22,102 nt of DNA from Candidatus Colimorpha onthohippi (GTDB lineage: Bacteria > Bacteroidota > Bacteroidia > Bacteroidales > P3). The notes beneath the pieces are model-generated. The model was not told where the DNA came from. It saw nothing but the letters and a program-made list of their open reading frames with translations, and made no database searches. Positions within the stretch are counted from its first letter, which is position 1. Every line of letters starts with the position of its first letter. Shown here in pieces: positions 1 to 7,124 of the stretch. Made by a program: the position numbers and the translations under genes. Location of the stretch: assembly GCA_018064565.1 (NCBI GenBank), contig JAGHVA010000153.1, positions 1 to 22,102 of the forward strand. The letters run 5' to 3'.

Positions 1-7
1 GCAATAG

Positions 8-169
8 TTGTCTCAATTTATTGACGATGGTCAGATTGACCCCAATATGACAGTTGCAGAACTTGTGGGCGGTAAATACCGCAACGGCAAGATGGGTAGC
101 CTTACGGCAAGAATCAACAACCGTAAATCGCAAATCAGCGGTCGCGGCGGTAAATCTTATCAAGAATAG
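8..169 (+). pseudogene. 3' end of an unidentified reading frame
   Basis: An open frame runs from just after an in-frame TAG (5-7) to a TAG at 167-169, giving about 53 residues that begin LSQFIDDGQIDPNMTVAELV and end GGKSYQE. The composition (many Gly, Arg, Lys, Asn) and normal codon use suggest a real coding tail, and a good plus-strand terminator follows at 205-236. I do not recognise the family. It may be the C-terminus of a gene that starts left of the window and has been broken by the TAG, or a short gene using the TTG at 8-10 or the ATG at 47-49. Its last 35 bases overlap the convergent SprT-like gene on the other strand. Confidence 0.4.
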
Positions 170-617
170 GGAATAGGTACCGCCAATCAAGGATATTCTT
201 TATGACTCGAATCGTTTTTGATGGTTCGAGTTTTTTGTTTCTGAGTTCATTATAAGCAAATTTAGTTACCTTGATATCATACTTTCGATATATGCGCAAG
301 CACTGCAAAAAGAAAAACAATCCGTGTCTAAATAACCCAGTAAGAGGCCAAGGGATTCTTTGCACCATTTCGTTGTACATATGAATCATTTCGTGCACAA
401 TAGTCTCTCTCAATTCCTCTTCTTTCCAATCGACATTATTGCCAATCCAGATACGACCAAATTCATTCCCCTTGCTGTCTTTTCCGCTTACGAAACGTCC
501 ACACAATGTCGTATTTTTTGGCAACAAATAGAATTTGCATTTGCCAAGTTTTCCTCCGAAATACAATTTGTTGTAGAGGTTAAACCTTTCCTTAATCATC
601 TGTTTCGTTACTTCCAT
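135..617 (-). CDS. SprT-like zinc metallopeptidase domain protein
   Basis: A 160-residue protein with the SprT-like fold signature: an N-terminal helix and strand region (RFNLYNKLYFGGKL, a typical SprT opening), then the zinc site HEMIH at residues 75-79 with a likely third His ligand in the FRHG motif at 98. SprT/Spartan-family proteins are zinc proteases, the eukaryotic members of which cleave DNA-crosslinked proteins; the role of the small bacterial versions is less clear. The C-terminal 30 or so residues are basic and aromatic and overlap a plus-strand terminator and the end of another gene, so the C-terminus may be a read-through extension. The ATG at 617 is preceded by AAAGGAATTCC, a usable ribosome site, and by a Bacteroidales -7 element at 659-666. 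It stands alone, with no operon partner. Confidence 0.85.
   Translation of the reverse strand: MEVTKQMIKERFNLYNKLYFGGKLGKCKFYLLPKNTTLCGRFVSGKDSKGNEFGRIWIGNNVDWKEEELRETIVHEMIHMYNEMVQRIPWPLTGLFRHGLFFFLQCLRIYRKYDIKVTKFAYNELRNKKLEPSKTIRVIKNILDWRYLFPILDKIYRRDR
205..236 (+). terminator. Rho-independent terminator inside the convergent sprT-like gene
   Basis: ACTCGAATC (205-213) pairs with GGTTCGAGT (223-231) around a 9-base loop and is followed directly by a run of six T (231-236). It would end transcription of the plus-strand frame stopping at 169. It lies inside the minus-strand SprT-like coding region, over roughly residues 128-138 of that protein. Confidence 0.7.
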
Positions 618-658
618 AATGGAATTCCTTTTTTTGTTAATACACTACTATTATACCA

Positions 659-666
659 CAAATTTA
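659..666 (-). promoter_or_regulatory. Putative -7 element for the sprT-like gene
   Basis: The minus strand reads TAAATTTG, matching the Bacteroidota -7 consensus TAnnTTTG, 42 bases before the SprT-like start codon. No -33 TTTG lies at the ideal distance; the nearest (CAAA on plus at 691-694) leaves a spacer of 24. Confidence 0.45.
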
Positions 667-925
667 CCTATTATTACATTCAATTACATCCAAACTGTTT
701 AGATTGCATAATTCTGTTTATTTTGCCATCGATAAAAAAAAACTGACGAACTGTGAGAAAACTGTCATAACACTTGTGAATTTTGCTAATGTATATGCAA
801 ATTGCGTGCCATCTTCAAGTGTATGAAGATTTTATGACAAAATGTACGCCTATGTGACATTATGTCGTGCCAACAGGTATATCATTACCAAAATAATTTA
901 TCATTCCAATGTAGAGAAAATTCTG

Positions 926-933
926 TAACTTTG
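926..933 (+). promoter_or_regulatory. Putative -7 element for the 351-residue lipoprotein gene
   Basis: TAACTTTG followed by C matches the typical TAnnTTTGC form of the Bacteroidota promoter and would give a leader of about 150 bases before the ATG at 1094. An alternative, TAAATTTG at 1027-1034, would give a leader of about 50 bases. No clear -33 element supports either. Confidence 0.45.
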
Positions 934-1093
934 CTCCCATGTTTTTGCAATTGTAAAAATTGGAAAAAACTGACACAACATAAGCAACAATTTGATAATC
1001 ATGCAACGACAAGTACACTAACCAATTAAATTTGTTATGTTTTTATATGAGCTGAAATCATGCATCTGTAATTATTTATTCAACTGATAAAAC

Positions 1094-2149
1094 ATGAAAC
1101 GACTTTATTTTACACTTCTTGCGTGCTCTGCATGCATATGCTGCACACAGCATAACACCGACATACAACAAGACGACTCGACAGAGATTTGCGACACCTC
1201 TGCGTCGATTGGCTATAATGAAACCGAATGGGCTCCTAAAGAGTTCAAAATGCGCCACTGCGAAGAGTGGCTCGTTGTGAACAAAGCGATTAACCTAGAG
1301 CAACGAAACGCACCAAAACCTGTAGATTTTGCAAAAATAGACACTCTCGTAAAAGACTATATCACCTTAAAAAAAATCAGCCTGCCAACAGATATTTGCC
1401 AACAGATAAAGGTCATCGAAGAAATCTGCAAAACAAAGTTTGACTTCAGCGATTACGATTATAGCAATTTTGGAATGCGAATCGCTGAAGGAACAAAACA
1501 TCTGTTTGAAGGATATATTCATTGGCTTTACGAAAAAGAGGCTAACCGCGTATTAGAAGAGGCAAAATGGATTGATCTTGATAAGGAGTTGAGTTTGTAT
1601 CAAGCCATGAACACAACTCTTTATAATGTCTGCGATTCAGTTGCACAATGTATGGATGGTTCTGGCGGGTGGATTGCCAATTCGGAAATCTCCGAGCCAT
1701 TCAGCAAGTTTAAAACCGCTATGTTTATAGCAATTCTTGGTTCCAAGCCAGAGCTCACAGAAGGGATGGACGTTCCACTCAGTCTATTCGACAAAGAATG
1801 CAAAAAATTAACAGACTTCTACGATTCCTACCATAAAAGATATGGCTGTATGATGCAAGTCAAGAATCCTCACTTAGTTGTGAACAGATACAAAAATGCA
1901 TTCCACACATGGTATGCGTATCGCAAAGCTACGGCATCTAAAATCAAAGATGCAAAACTAAAAGAGGTATATGAGTCTATTACTTATAGTCATGCTCGGA
2001 TGCACCTGCTACGTCTAAAAAACAGATACTCCGACTTCGGCATGGTAAGCAGTTCTATGATGGAACTATGCTTAACCGATTCCTGTTCCAACGAAGAACT
2101 TCTAAATTTCGACTACGAAAAGAAATTCGAAGAATACCTAAAACATTAA
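1094..2149 (+). CDS. Putative secreted lipoprotein, function unknown
   Basis: A 351-residue protein starting MKRLYFTLLAC: a short basic then hydrophobic signal with a lipobox-like LLAC at residues 8-11, and further cysteines at 14, 16 and 17, any of which could be the lipidated residue. The mature part is mostly charged and predicted helical, with no metal-binding or catalytic motif I can name. Aromatic and lysine-rich stretches suggest an all-helical envelope domain. It is a single-gene unit, with candidate promoters in the preceding intergenic region and a strong terminator 30 bases after the stop. A-rich sequence (GATAAAAC) rather than a Shine-Dalgarno precedes the ATG, as is common in this phylum. 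I do not recognise the family. Confidence 0.75.
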   Translation: MKRLYFTLLACSACICCTQHNTDIQQDDSTEICDTSASIGYNETEWAPKEFKMRHCEEWLVVNKAINLEQRNAPKPVDFAKIDTLVKDYITLKKISLPTDICQQIKVIEEICKTKFDFSDYDYSNFGMRIAEGTKHLFEGYIHWLYEKEANRVLEEAKWIDLDKELSLYQAMNTTLYNVCDSVAQCMDGSGGWIANSEISEPFSKFKTAMFIAILGSKPELTEGMDVPLSLFDKECKKLTDFYDSYHKRYGCMMQVKNPHLVVNRYKNAFHTWYAYRKATASKIKDAKLKEVYESITYSHARMHLLRLKNRYSDFGMVSSSMMELCLTDSCSNEELLNFDYEKKFEEYLKH

Positions 2150-2178
2150 ATACTGCTGTCTGCTGACACTTTTATAAT

Positions 2179-2230
2179 CCAAAGGGCTGGTACTCTCCTG
2201 AAGTATCAGCCCTTTGGTAATATTGTTTTT
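2179..2230 (+). terminator. Strong hairpin terminator, possibly bidirectional
   Basis: CCAAAGGGCTG (2179-2189) pairs perfectly with CAGCCCTTTGG (2207-2217), and the stem continues through a G-T pair and TACT/AGTA to a 7-base loop, a 16-pair stem. TAATATTGTTTTT follows on the plus strand. On the minus strand the following bases are ATTATAAAA, less U-rich, but the hairpin could also stop the cdd operon, which converges on it from 2327. Confidence 0.85.
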
Positions 2231-2326
2231 GCGCCATACAACTACAAAAGTCGCACCAGCATCATTGACGGGACGAACCCGCACTTCCTTTTAGTTGATT
2301 GCTTCTCATCGTACTTATTACTTCCT

Positions 2327-2809
2327 TCAGAAATCGAATGCGAATGGGAGCAAATCGTTGCTCATCACTTGTCGAACTGAACCATCGTTTCTATACATCA
2401 ACACTCTTATTGGCTGGGTTGCCCGCCTGCTCGATTCTGCCAACACCTGACGGCAGGCGCCACAAGGAGCGGCCTCGACCAACTGACCATTCTCGTTTCT
2501 CGCCACAATAGCCAGTGCCTCTATAACTCCTTCTGGGAACTCTGATCCCGCATAAAACAACGCAGTACGTTCAGCACATAGTCCAGATGGGTAAGCTACA
2601 TTTTCCTGATTGCTGCCACGGACAGTCACAAGACGCTGATCAGAGGGTATCCTGACAGCCACCGCAGCACCCACTTTGAAATGAGAATAGGGCGAATAAG
2701 CTGAGTTTGTAGCCATGATTGCCGATTGCATCAAATTGCGATCGTCTTGCGACAGCTCTTCGATACTTTGATATTCGACATACCTAATAACGAATTCTTT
2801 GTTACTCAT
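2327..2809 (-). CDS. cdd: Cytidine deaminase
   Basis: A 160-residue homologue of the homotetrameric cytidine deaminase, which hydrolyses cytidine and deoxycytidine to uridine and deoxyuridine in pyrimidine salvage. The catalytic motif C-A-E is at residues 78-80, with the proton-shuttling Glu80, and P-C-G-A-C at 115-119 supplies the other two zinc-binding cysteines; the substrate-binding SNQEN precedes at 66-70. Length fits the short homotetrameric class (about 130-160 residues) with a slightly extended N-terminus. It is the last gene of a seven-gene minus-strand cluster, starting 16 bases after lysC. The large hairpin at 2179-2217 lies about 110 bases beyond its stop. Confidence 0.95.
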   Translation of the reverse strand: MSNKEFVIRYVEYQSIEELSQDDRNLMQSAIMATNSAYSPYSHFKVGAAVAVRIPSDQRLVTVRGSNQENVAYPSGLCAERTALFYAGSEFPEGVIEALAIVARNENGQLVEAAPCGACRQVLAESSRRATQPIRVLMYRNDGSVRQVMSNDLLPFAFDF

Positions 2810-2825
2810 ACGCTATTTTTTACAC

Positions 2826-4079
2826 CTAACCTTGAACCAACAATTGTGCCGTAGATCGGCTGCATTGTTGCAAAAGCACCAACCGACCTGCCACCATGTC
2901 GTCAATAATTGCTTTTGTGTAATAACGAATTGTTATCAATTGTAGGTCTTTGTTGTACCTTACTTGATAACTTGCTTGCAACATGCGAGTTAAGTCCGCC
3001 AACAATATTTCATTATAATCTACGCACACCGAGAAACTTAATGCCGAATTCTGCATACAGTTGACTCGCATGCCCACTGCGGCAAAACAGCCAAAAATCC
3101 TTTGCAGATTATCTTCGGTGATGAAAGAGAAATCGCGAGGAGTGATAGATATCAGGACTTGATTATACCGCACAATATACAAAGGTGTTTGTGGCTCCAA
3201 GTTGTCAAATGGTCCTATCAAAGATCCTTTTGCCTCTGGGTTCAAGAACGACCTAACTTGCAACGGGATATTCTTGTTTTGCAGAGGCTTTACTGTTTTG
3301 GGATGAATTACGCTGGCTCCAAAATATGAGAGTTCGATAGCCTCATTATATGGCATTCGATTTATCTTGACTGTATCGGGGAAATATTTTGGATCGGCAT
3401 TCAAAAACCCTGGCACATCTTTCCATATTACCACCTCTGAAGCGTTGGTACAGTATGCCAATACTGCCGCTGAATAGTCAGACCCCTCTCTGCCCAATGT
3501 AGTCGTAGTTCCATCATCGGCACCAGCGATAAATCCTTGTGTTATGTAAACAACTGGTTCGTCGCATGATATACACTTCGACACTTGTTTCATTGTCACA
3601 TTCCAATCTACAATTCCTTCTCGGTGCGCATTGTTTGTTCTCAATAGTTGCCTGGCATCGAGCCATTTATTTCTAATACTTATTGAAGTGAGGTAACAGC
3701 TCACTATAGTTGTTGACAGCAATTCACCATAAGAGACTACCCTATCATAATCAGCATTGTATGTTGATGGACTTGCGGATATCGCAAATTCCAACTTAGC
3801 AAAAATCTCATCCAAACGAGAGAACAACGGCAACGATGGGTCATGTAGCAAATCCAAAGCCATCGAGTAATGATAGTCGCGCAGTGATGCCAAACTACTT
3901 TGACGTTCGGTACTGGTACCTACGCCAGGCACCAACTGTTCCAAAGCATTCGTAGTTTTGCCCATGGCCGAAATCACCACAATAAGCGGTGTGTCAACCT
4001 TACGTTGCACAATCTCTGCCACATTACGCACCGCAGCAGAGCTGTTGACTGATGCCCCTCCAAATTTATATACTAACAT
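2826..4079 (-). CDS. lysC: Aspartate kinase
   Basis: A 417-residue monofunctional aspartate kinase, which phosphorylates aspartate in the first step towards lysine/diaminopimelate, threonine and methionine. The KFGGASV motif is at residues 5-11, the VSYGELLS motif at 115-122, TLGREGSDYSA at 194-204, and the YFGASVIHP signature at 252-260. The C-terminal third looks like paired ACT-type regulatory domains (SITPRDFSFI, then MQNSALSFSVCVD), the site of feedback inhibition by lysine or threonine in this family. It is somewhat shorter than the usual 440-450 residues. It starts 24 bases after smpB and is followed 16 bases later by cdd, so it is probably co-transcribed with them. Which amino acid inhibits it cannot be told from the sequence. 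Confidence 0.93.
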   Translation of the reverse strand: MLVYKFGGASVNSSAAVRNVAEIVQRKVDTPLIVVISAMGKTTNALEQLVPGVGTSTERQSSLASLRDYHYSMALDLLHDPSLPLFSRLDEIFAKLEFAISASPSTYNADYDRVVSYGELLSTTIVSCYLTSISIRNKWLDARQLLRTNNAHREGIVDWNVTMKQVSKCISCDEPVVYITQGFIAGADDGTTTTLGREGSDYSAAVLAYCTNASEVVIWKDVPGFLNADPKYFPDTVKINRMPYNEAIELSYFGASVIHPKTVKPLQNKNIPLQVRSFLNPEAKGSLIGPFDNLEPQTPLYIVRYNQVLISITPRDFSFITEDNLQRIFGCFAAVGMRVNCMQNSALSFSVCVDYNEILLADLTRMLQASYQVRYNKDLQLITIRYYTKAIIDDMVAGRLVLLQQCSRSTAQLLVQG

Positions 4080-4103
4080 CTTGTACCGTACTATAAAACA
4101 CCC

Positions 4104-4574
4104 TTATCGTTTGAGCGACATATTCAAATCTCTTTGAGCATCTTTGGTCTTGATGCTCTCTCGCTTGTCGTAGAATTTCTTACCTCGCGCCAGCGAGATT
4201 TGCAATTTTGCAATCCCCTTGGGATTCACAAAAAGCATAACTGGTATTATTGTGAAACCACGTTCTTTAATCCGGTTTTGTAACTTGCGCAATTCTTTTC
4301 GGTTCAACAAAAGCTTCCTATCACGTTTTGCTGGATGGTTGAGATACGAGCCAAAACGATATTCTGATATATGCATCTCACGAACAAAAAGTTCGTTACC
4401 GATAAATACACAATAAGCATCTGCCAGATTAGCTCTTCCGTCACGAATAGATTTTATCTCCGTACCCGTCAACACTAACCCTGCCGAATACTCGTCAAGC
4501 AAGAAATATTCGTATGTAGCTCGTTTGTTTTTAATCTCTATCTGATTAGCTTCTTGTTGCATACTAACAGTCAA
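4104..4574 (-). CDS. smpB: SsrA-binding protein SmpB
   Basis: A 156-residue SmpB, the small basic protein that binds tmRNA and delivers it to stalled ribosomes in trans-translation. The family signature GTEIKSIRDGRANLADAY lies at about residues 37-54, the IIPV...RGKKFYDKRE region follows at about 107-138, and the C-terminal tail is basic (ending NMSLKR) as expected for the part that enters the mRNA channel. Its partner tmRNA gene is not in this window. The gene starts 3 bases after the dusB stop, so the two are translationally close. The start is taken at the ATG giving MTVSMQQ; the second Met (residue 5) is an alternative. Confidence 0.96.
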   Translation of the reverse strand: MTVSMQQEANQIEIKNKRATYEYFLLDEYSAGLVLTGTEIKSIRDGRANLADAYCVFIGNELFVREMHISEYRFGSYLNHPAKRDRKLLLNRKELRKLQNRIKERGFTIIPVMLFVNPKGIAKLQISLARGKKFYDKRESIKTKDAQRDLNMSLKR

Positions 4575-4577
4575 TTT

Positions 4578-5543
4578 TTATTCCATGGTCAACTTGTCTA
4601 ATACGGTCAAAACGGCCTCCAGCGTATCCGCCGTAACCAATGTGATACGGTGTTGTTTGAAATTTTGAATACCTTTGAAATACCCTGTATAATGCTTACG
4701 CATCTCAAACACAGCCGCATGTTCGCCTTTCATATCCACCTCGTCCAATAGATGCTGACGGCACACCTTTGCCCTATCAGCAATGGAGGGTTGCGTGATT
4801 GGTTTGCCCGACATAAGTTGCTGCACCTGTTCAAAAATCCATGGATTTCCTATAGCAGCCCTTCCTATCAGCACTCCATCCACACCATATCGGTTATGCG
4901 CCTCCACCACCTGTTGCGCTGAGGTAATATCACCATTGCCGAAGATTGGGATGCGCATTCTTTGATTGTTCTTTACTGCCCCTATCAAACTCCAATCTGC
5001 ATTCCCCTTATACATCTGGCATTTGGTTCTACCATGTATAGCCAATGCCACAACACCCACATCTTGCAATTGCTCTGCCAAAGTTACGATTGGCTTATCG
5101 CTCTCGTCATAGCCCAACCTGGTTTTGACCGTAATCGGCAGATTGCTGTGTCTCACTATACTTTCGGTTATCCGCAGCATTTTTGGAATATCTCTAAGAA
5201 TGCCACTTCCGGCACCTTTGCCTGCCACTTTGCGCACCGGACAGCCCCAATTGATGTCGATAAAGTCAGGATGTGCTTGTTCCACCACATCCAAACAAGC
5301 CAACAACTCATATTCATCAGCACCAAATATTTGAATACCTATCGGGTGTTGAGAATCATCAAACCGCATCTTGCGCACACTTTTCTCTGCATCACGGTTC
5401 AATGCTTCCGATGCGATAAATTCTGTAACCAGCAAATCAGCACCAAACGACTTGCAAATACGACGAAACGGAAAATCGGTTACATCATCCATCGGCGACA
5501 AGCCCACCACACAATCCTTGTTTGGCAAAAACGAAGCGTTCAC
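4578..5543 (-). CDS. dusB: tRNA-dihydrouridine synthase (DusB type)
   Basis: A 321-residue flavoenzyme that reduces specific uridines in the tRNA D-loop to dihydrouridine. A TIM-barrel opening (VGLSPMDDVTDFPFR, about 13-27) is followed by the catalytic cysteine in INWGCPVRKVAGKGAGSG (Cys101), then VKTRLGYDE, HGRT and the FMN-phosphate motif GVLIGRAAIGNPW. The start codon is GTG, overlapping the aroB stop codon by one base (TAGTG), which implies translational coupling. An in-frame alternative start is not obvious. The gene sits in the middle of the minus-strand housekeeping cluster, directly before smpB. Assignment to DusB rather than another Dus paralogue is by overall resemblance and is less certain than the family. 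Confidence 0.93.
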   Translation of the reverse strand: MNASFLPNKDCVVGLSPMDDVTDFPFRRICKSFGADLLVTEFIASEALNRDAEKSVRKMRFDDSQHPIGIQIFGADEYELLACLDVVEQAHPDFIDINWGCPVRKVAGKGAGSGILRDIPKMLRITESIVRHSNLPITVKTRLGYDESDKPIVTLAEQLQDVGVVALAIHGRTKCQMYKGNADWSLIGAVKNNQRMRIPIFGNGDITSAQQVVEAHNRYGVDGVLIGRAAIGNPWIFEQVQQLMSGKPITQPSIADRAKVCRQHLLDEVDMKGEHAAVFEMRKHYTGYFKGIQNFKQHRITLVTADTLEAVLTVLDKLTME

Positions 5544-6574
5544 TATTTCAATTTTAAAAGAGCATCTCTAATTTCAAGCTCATCCACAGCCACATCAATC
5601 ACAGCCTCTCCCAAGGCACGCAGCAAGACACAGTTGATATTGCCCTCACTGTTTTTCTTATCTTTACGCATATATTGCAATATCGCCTCAGTATCATTAA
5701 GTGAGTACACTGGCGATTTGACCACCGATTGCTGCCAGCGTATATAGTCGTCATACAACTGGCTGTCCAACCCTAATTTTTTGACCGATAAATACAGTGC
5801 GCACTGCAACCCGATAGCTACAGCCAAACCATGAGACAATGGTACACCTGTTGCAATACTATGACTTTCAATAGCGTGTCCAAACGTATGTCCAAAATTC
5901 AAGATATGACGAGCAGACTTGTCATACCTATCATATTTTACTACAGCCATCTTAGCAGTTGCAGCCTGAGAGATATTGGCTGAGGTTAAAAGGTCAGTAT
6001 ATTGCGTCAATGGCACATCGCAACCAGCAACGAGAAGCGTTTTGAGCAACTCCACACTTCCTGCTTTCAGCGACTCCTGCCCCAGCGAAGAAATCCAACG
6101 AGTATCTACGCATACCGTATCTGGCTGAGCAAATACACCAACAGCATTTTTAACATTGCCCACATTAAGGGCTGTTTTTCCACCCAAAGCGGCATCCACC
6201 ATGCCTACCAAAGTAGTAGGTATATTGATGTAGCGGATGCCCCTCATATAAGTAGCAGCCACAAAACCACCCAAATCGCTCACACAGCCACCACCCAGAT
6301 TCACGATTACGCTTTGTCGGTCGGCTCCGCTATCCGAAAGCGACTGCCACACTTGATGTGCCACCTCTACACATTTGGCATCCTCGCCCACAGGCAGTTC
6401 TATAAACTCAGCCTCTTGCAAAGCATCCACCGATGCCACCAATTGGGGCAGACAATGCTCGTAGCTATTAGCATCCACAAAGATAAAATACTTAGCCTCA
6501 CGATACCTTTGACCGCGAAGATGACGTTGCAACCGTGCAAGTGGCGACAATTTGCTGTCTGGTAAAATAATCAT
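5543..6574 (-). CDS. aroB: 3-dehydroquinate synthase
   Basis: A 343-residue NAD- and metal-dependent enzyme that converts DAHP to 3-dehydroquinate, the second step of the shikimate pathway to aromatic amino acids. NLGGGCVSDLGGFVAA (residues 92-107) is the nucleotide-binding glycine-rich motif; RGIRYINIPTTLVGMVDAAL (111-130) and GGKTALN are family signatures; NFGHTFGHAIE provides metal-binding histidines. Length is normal. The gene starts 6 bases after the membrane-anchored hypothetical gene and its TAG stop shares a base with the GTG start of dusB. No other shikimate genes are nearby, so the clustering reflects operon packing rather than a pathway unit. Confidence 0.96.
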   Translation of the reverse strand: MIILPDSKLSPLARLQRHLRGQRYREAKYFIFVDANSYEHCLPQLVASVDALQEAEFIELPVGEDAKCVEVAHQVWQSLSDSGADRQSVIVNLGGGCVSDLGGFVAATYMRGIRYINIPTTLVGMVDAALGGKTALNVGNVKNAVGVFAQPDTVCVDTRWISSLGQESLKAGSVELLKTLLVAGCDVPLTQYTDLLTSANISQAATAKMAVVKYDRYDKSARHILNFGHTFGHAIESHSIATGVPLSHGLAVAIGLQCALYLSVKKLGLDSQLYDDYIRWQQSVVKSPVYSLNDTEAILQYMRKDKKNSEGNINCVLLRALGEAVIDVAVDELEIRDALLKLK

Positions 6575-6580
6575 ACTCAG

Positions 6581-7105
6581 CTACTCGCTCAAATACTTTT
6601 TTAACGCATTTATTGCCGCATCGGTGGGATTTTTATCCTTGACGGCACTTGCGAAAATAGATCCTGCCAACGAAGACGGGTCAGCATCCGCTGGCAGCGC
6701 ATCAGCCGAAGCATTCACCAAACTCAATATCTCCTCTTTTGCCTTACGCACCGCGCACCATGCCTCGTTGTCGATATACATCTGCTGACTGAGATTATGT
6801 TCCCATTCATCGCGAATATTTTTGGCCATCTCGCCACGCAGTTTTGCGGCATCCATCCCAGGCTGATAGCAACGCATCACCAAGTTTTCTGGCGATATCC
6901 GTTCCATATACAGAGCCATACGCTCATAGGCTTGCAGCCGGATAGGAGTTACCACCCGTTGCAACTCTTTACGCTCCTCTATCCTCATCTCGAGCATTCT
7001 CATTTTATGCTCGTTATCTAAATATTTGCGAACCGACAAATACATCAAGCCACCAGTCACAGCCGATGATAGCAGTGCGGTAATGATAAGTAAAACATAC
7101 ATCAT
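6581..7105 (-). CDS. Membrane-anchored conserved hypothetical protein
   Basis: A 174-residue protein with one N-terminal transmembrane segment (about residues 3-24, YVLLIITALLSSAVTGGLMY) followed by a charged region (about 30-50, rich in Glu, Arg and Met) likely to form a coiled coil, then a helical soluble part. The C-terminus contains an Ala/Asp-rich linker. With few basic residues before the segment, the bulk is probably cytoplasmic, tethered to the inner membrane, but this is inference. It sits between lepA (19 bases upstream) and aroB (6 bases downstream), so it is part of the operon. It resembles hypothetical proteins I associate with Bacteroidales genomes, but I cannot assign a function. 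Confidence 0.8.
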   Translation of the reverse strand: MMYVLLIITALLSSAVTGGLMYLSVRKYLDNEHKMRMLEMRIEERKELQRVVTPIRLQAYERMALYMERISPENLVMRCYQPGMDAAKLRGEMAKNIRDEWEHNLSQQMYIDNEAWCAVRKAKEEILSLVNASADALPADADPSSLAGSIFASAVKDKNPTDAAINALKKYLSE

Positions 7106-7124
7106 AATAGTATCAGATGATTGG

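Larger units (their letters stand above)
618..1093. other. AT-rich intergenic region with no gene seen
   Basis: This 476-base stretch separates two divergent genes. I find no convincing coding frame or RNA gene. It holds a minus-strand promoter for the SprT-like gene and two plus-strand promoter candidates (926-933 and 1027-1034). A short interrupted palindrome GACAT-T-ATGTC (856-866) is present but too small to interpret. The length and AT-richness would allow room for a regulator site or a small RNA, but nothing in the sequence proves either. Confidence 0.5.

Noticed and set aside
856..866. Interrupted palindrome GACAT-T-ATGTC in the intergenic region.
   Set aside because: Five-base arms are expected by chance in AT-rich DNA and it matches no operator I know.
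2267..2282. A stretch reading like a tRNA T-arm on the minus strand (GCGGGTTCGTCCCGTC).
   Set aside because: The T-loop is two bases short, and no matching acceptor, anticodon or D arm can be folded around it.
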